From Vitellaria paradoxa (taxonomy: Eukaryota > Streptophyta > Magnoliopsida > Ericales > Sapotaceae): a DNA stretch of 64,000 bases. The stretch is taken from assembly GCA_019916065.1 (NCBI GenBank), contig CM034241.1, forward strand, positions 3,851,062 through 3,915,061. The letters are read 5' to 3'. Both the position numbers and the translations under genes were made by a program. The stretch's first letter is position 1. Every line of letters begins with the position of its first letter. Of the stretch, positions 59,335 through 64,000 are shown piece by piece. The notes below the pieces were generated by a model. The model had not been told where the DNA came from, did no database searches, and was given only the letters and a program-made list of their open reading frames with translations.

Positions 59335-60809
59335 TGTTAGTTTGAATTCGATTTTGTTGGACTCTTCAAGAAATTATCCATTGTGATAGAAAGACTCTCA
59401 CTTAAGCACACTTAATTATGAAATTCTAATAAAATTTAATGCACATATAGTTTTAAAATATGTTATACAGGAAAGATGTCAAATTATACATATATGATAC
59501 TTCACTCAACTTTTGCAGAGCGATGTGGAACGTGAGTGTTTGACGGCACTTTGGTGATAATTTGTTAATCTCTTATTGACTTATAGATATTACTGTCAAT
59601 CTGTCACTGATAATGTCACAATGATAATTGTATAATTAAATTATATCCATTTTTTATTTGAACTGCTAAACTCTATATCTTTCTTAACAACATTTTTTTT
59701 ATGATAAATTTAGGGCATGTTTGATATACAAAAAATGGAGGAAATTAAAAGTAGAATAAAAATAAAAAGATGTGATATAAAGATGATATGTGAAAAATTT
59801 TGATTGGAGAAAAGTACAAAAAGTAGTTAAAGTTGGTAATTTTGATGAATTTTAGTGTGATCAAACAGGCCCTTAAGATATATAGCATAACGATAAAAAG
59901 ACTAAAAAAACAGAATTATTATTATCAGAATGTATTTAATTGCACTTAACCCATCATATCCATACATTTTTTACAATGTCAATTAATTAATTAAAAATTT
60001 TAATGAGCGGGATTGGATTGATATTGGGTCGCATACGTCAGGAAGAGCCTTCTTGAGCTATGCATCGCAACTTGCTGATGATTAGAATACAAATACAAGT
60101 TGAATTATTTGGGGGGACATCCTTGAATTTTCCCAGCCAACTTTTTTCATTTCTTTAGTCCTTCAAATTTAGAGTTTGATCAAATGAAATCGTATGTAGG
60201 CTTTCCAAAAGCTTAAAGAAATAGTGCTTTATTTATTTATTTATTTATTTATTTTCTTTTCCATCTTTTCATGGAATTGATATATCAATCGCATGCACCT
60301 TTCTCCCATCCCAATTAGTTAGATAATGAAAACTCTAGGTACTGATTGGGAAAATTAGCATTTGTTAATGGTAGTTAAAAAAAATTAACCTCGTAATTAA
60401 CTAAAAAAGTTAATTAATCTTGTGTTTGGGAAAGAAAAAAAGTTACTTTTTTTTTAAGTTGCTAATTTATAAGAGTAAATTAATATTTTTATTCTCAAAA
60501 ATTTTTAAAAAATTAAAATATAAAAAAATAAAAAAATCTAATCACTATTAAAATAACTATTAACACATACTAATAGTTATTCTTTCCGAACCATGCCTAA
60601 GTCAAGTGTGCACTCGTAGTCTCCCGTTGTTATTAGGATTAGGTTGCTTAGGGGATAGCTTTGGCTCAATCTTCCAAATTTGACGGCGCAGTTGACTAAT
60701 TTTATAGAGATTAGGATTAGTTCAGTTTAAAAAAAAAAAAAATTCATTCGATTACTCAACCTTCATGAAAAGAGAACAGTTGCGAAACATTGATTTTGAA
60801 GACAATTAG
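59335..60809. other. AT-rich intergenic DNA
   Basis: No gene seen. A MITE-like block lies at about 59710-59875 (starting AGGGCATGTTTGATAT, ending ATCAAACAGGCCCT; ends inverted). A TTTA repeat lies at 60230-60253. Confidence 0.5.
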
Positions 60810-61406
60810 AGGGTGTTAGGTGTGATAAAAATCACTCAATAATTTTAAAAAGTTTTCAAAAATTTCAAAAATTCTATAACACATTATATTTCTCGTACTT
60901 CGTAGAATAATTATAAATATATATTCAATTAGAGGGTGTTTGATGTGATAAAAATCACTAAATAATTCTAAAAAATTTTCAAAAATCTCAAAAATTCTAT
61001 AGCACATATTATATTTGTCGTACTTCGTAAAATAATTATAAATATATATATATCTACATATTCTAATAATTTTTTTACGAATCCCAATAAATTTTTACAA
61101 ATCCCAGTAACATTCTACAAATCAACTTACCAAAAAAAAAAAATTCGACAAATCTCAATAACTTTTTTACAAATCCCCAAAACTTTTCATATCTTTCAAT
61201 AAATTCTAACATAAAACCGTTTCGATGGACTTATAAAAATCGCTCAGATAGTTTTTTTCTTTAAAAAATTGATATAAAAGTCAAAAAGTTTTACTATTCA
61301 TTTTTAAAAAACGTGATTTGATGGCTGCGTGTCAAATGCCAAAAAGTTACCCAAATTACATTTTTCGTTATGTTTCATTATTTTCATCACACTAAACGCC
61401 CCCTTA
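60810..61406. mobile_element. MITE with a duplicated left end
   Basis: The full element runs from GGGTGTTTGATGTGATAAAA (about 60934) to ATCACACTAAACGCCCCC (61406). These are inverted repeats of about 23 bp, with TTA on both sides. The first about 122 bp (60810-60931) is a second, diverged copy of the left end in tandem. The 63-aa minus-strand frame here is made of that duplication. Confidence 0.72.
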
Positions 61407-61409
61407 ATA

Positions 61410-64000
61410 GGCTTGGTTTGGTACAGAAAAGTTAAATTTTCAATTTTTTGTAATTTTTTATTTTATTTTAAATAATTTTTTCACTAAATTTTGATTTTCT
61501 TTTTAAAAATTATAATTTTTAGACATGTTAGTTGTATATGTAAAAAAAAAAATCAAAAAATTCACACCCCTTTGGATAAAAACTATCTGAAAAACTTAAT
61601 ATGGAAAAATTCTCAAAAACAACCACACACAAGCGAAAGCAAATGAGATATAAGATTTAATAAGGGAAACTTAAAAATCATTTTTTAGAGAAAAACCTCG
61701 AATTTATAAAGTAATTATCCCTAAAAATCAATCCACTATAATATCGAAGATTATAAGAGTTTACCAAACATTATTCGACCTGACACCTATCCTGGTTTAA
61801 AAACTTTTTACTTGCTAGAACTCACAAAAAATCTTCTCCCATGCGATTGATCTCATTCTTGAACCCAGACGGTACCTCTTAGAACTTAAAGATGTTCTTA
61901 ATTTTTCAAACCATTGAACACAACGATCAATTGTTGTTCTTTTTTATTCACACTCTTGGTTACCTCTTTGGCATATGTTTTTTTTTTTTTTTAATTATTT
62001 CAAAAGTGTTAATTAGGTTTGGCATCACATGTGATATTTATATCCATTCCTAGTATGGAAACAAGATCAGAACAAAATATGCTATAGCTCAAACCCTCAA
62101 ACCCTGTTCAAGAGTCAGTCACACCAAATTTGATTTAAGTTAACTTTTCATTTCAATATTCACATTGAGGAATAACTTGATCAGCACAAAACTTAACACG
62201 GAAATTTACAGATATTATGCGCTCAATGACTCACAACTGTTACACCTAAAAAAAATTAAATCTTATACTATCCGTTTAAAACAAAAAAAAAAAAGAAAAA
62301 GTAAAGAAAAATATAATTTTTAAATTTTTTTTTAACTCTTACCCAAATGAATGCTATTTTTATTTATTTATTTATTTATTATTTATTATTATTATTATTT
62401 TTGCGAATGAAATTAATAGCCTAAAATTTACAACTTTTAAAAAAAATAAATTTTGATGAAAAAAATCCAATAAGACGCGAAAACTGCTATAAAAAAAATA
62501 AATTATTATTTTTTTTTAGCCAAATGCAGCCTTAATCTCTCATCTTACACAATAAATGGCTATCTAGGTGAGAAATTCATTCATTTCTGTCATAATCACG
62601 TGTAACTGGCAGTTTCATAAATAAATTATATCTTTATAAACTTTTTACTTTCAAATAATAGACCTACACATAAATCACACCACTATGATAATATTTTAAA
62701 TTTCTTTTTTTTTTTTAAATCTTGTAGCATTATGAGAAGTCTCCTCGAAAGAATAGCACCATTAAATACATTAAAGCATATAACTAGTAATGTTCCTTTG
62801 CATTTTTTGACGTCATTGTCTTAGTAGTTGTGCGATATTTATATTACTCTCTCCTTCGGGGTTGATTCTTGTCATTCATTTGTGTAAATGTTATGTAAAT
62901 TCCAACATGTCAAAGGTCAACATCCACTATTCACGACATTCATGGTGACGGGCCTTTTTATATTTCAACCTTTTAAGTATATAAAGTGGCTGTTGGACCC
63001 CAAAAACTATTAAAATTTTTTTTAATTTTTATTAATTTTTGTAATTTTTATTAATTTTTTTATAATTTTTATTAATTTCGAGACTGTAATTTTTTAGCAA
63101 ACAATAATAAACAATATAGTGCCAAACGTGACTAAAATATAATCAAAGTACATTCCTTGAGAATTGTTAAGCCTTACTCCGATTACTGTTCATTCACCTA
63201 GATGCAACTTTGTTCAGCTAAGGGCTAACGCATGACTAGCTAAAATCTGTGCTGTGAAGCCATAGAGATTTCATCCCAGTAAGTGTAATTTTATCAAGCT
63301 GAGAGAGAAGCATTCATGTCCACCATAAGGACAAATTCTGTTCAATCTTAGCAGGGTTAAACCTTCATCTCTCTCTCTCTCTATCTATCTCTCTATCTCA
63401 CTCCCTCCCTCCCTCCAGGAGCCCTGCCAAATGCTAAAGGTGATTTTCAGACAGCAGCTCAGCTCGATTCTCCGGGAGAAAAACTTAAAATTTTGCCAAA
63501 GCAAAGTATTGTAGCCCAGATACTACAATCTTATAATTAAGACCGAAGAATCATAAAAATCCCATTTCAGTAAGATCACAGATTCTTTATCCCTGCCACA
63601 GCTACTCCAGTGTGTAAAGCCTCACAGAAGACAGAATCCCCATGAATCTGTAAGTAACAAAATGGAACTACAACCAGATTGTCAAACTGGGACAAAATCT
63701 GCATTATCAAGCCAAGCCCTGGATTGCCTGTGAACTCCTAGCAAACATGTCTCAAACAAAAACAAATCTCAAGTCCGCTGTTAACTGATTCCCCTTAATC
63801 AACCCCACAAGTTCACACGAAGCAGCTTAGCATAACAAGATCAAATCACAGCCGAAAACTAATACTAAACAGAATCCCAAGTCTATAGGAACTGAAAGAG
63901 ATGAAATCCTTGGAACAAAAATGGGATTTTAAGCCCATCTCAGTACTAAATGATCAGCCAAATGCTTGAATTCTAACCCCTCCCCCCCAACAAAAAACAA
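61410..64000. other. Intergenic DNA; last 0.8 kb possibly UTR or intron of an unseen gene
   Basis: 61410-63150 is AT-rich, with MITE-like pieces and ATTT repeats (about 62356-62400). From about 63160 to the window end the sequence is clearly less AT-rich and non-repetitive, and read on the minus strand is T-rich like a plant intron or UTR. No exon can be called; the gene, if any, would continue past 64000 or use short exons I cannot see. Confidence 0.4.
63369..63417. repeat. CT / CTCC microsatellite
   Basis: CT dinucleotides, then CTAT units, then three to four CTCC units. Such tracts are common in plant 5' leaders, in keeping with the less AT-rich surroundings. Confidence 0.85.

Overview
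The window is nuclear DNA from a flowering plant, most likely a eudicot. It is very AT-rich, with GT-AG introns, a plant-type F-box family, a plastid lysine-pathway gene fragment and many plant transposons. No bacterial, organellar, rRNA or tRNA gene is visible. No gene is both complete and intact as printed. Most long open frames outside the regions named below are AT-repeat or purine-tract artefacts.

Layout. 0-15 kb is AT-rich intergenic DNA with a complete non-autonomous CACTA element (4070-6132), small MITEs, a cluster of ACGT-core motifs (7.8-8.1 kb) and a possible solo LTR (12.2-13.6 kb). At 15-16.2 kb there is a tRNA-derived SINE and, on the minus strand, a dead first exon of diaminopimelate epimerase. 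At 16.9-20.2 kb lies an F-box/LRR gene whose last exon is frameshifted by a 40-bp tandem duplication. At 21.6-24.2 kb is a 2.6-kb imperfect inverted repeat. From its loop starts an 8.3-kb segment (22.93-31.25 kb) present again in tandem (31.25-37.58 kb, with a 1.95-kb deletion). The 37.56-49.77 kb block is a 12.2-kb Ty3/gypsy retrotransposon of the Tat lineage. At 49.8-55 kb there is a possible terminal exon of an unknown gene, an 8-bp-TSD hAT-like element and a second SINE. At 55.2-58.2 kb is a second F-box/LRR gene with the same exon pattern as the first. The rest is AT-rich with MITEs.

The retrotransposon is on the minus strand: 5' LTR on the right, then PBS, gag, protease, RT, RNase H, a second RNase H, integrase, a 113-bp tandem repeat array, an antisense gene, PPT and 3' LTR on the left. 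The antisense gene (plus strand, 38966-41822) can be assembled as four exons with canonical splice sites. It encodes a protein of about 850 aa with a 'putative gypsy-type transposon' N-terminal domain and a coiled-coil half. Extra antisense ORFs are known in the Tat lineage; the three-intron structure is the part most worth checking.

Two cross-cutting observations. (1) The tandem duplication carries the first 25 bp of the left LTR at its junction, so it happened after the retrotransposon inserted. (2) Every one of eleven frame breaks in the retrotransposon and in the second F-box gene is a net +1, with no deletion and no nonsense substitution. This points to residual insertion errors in the assembly as much as to real decay.
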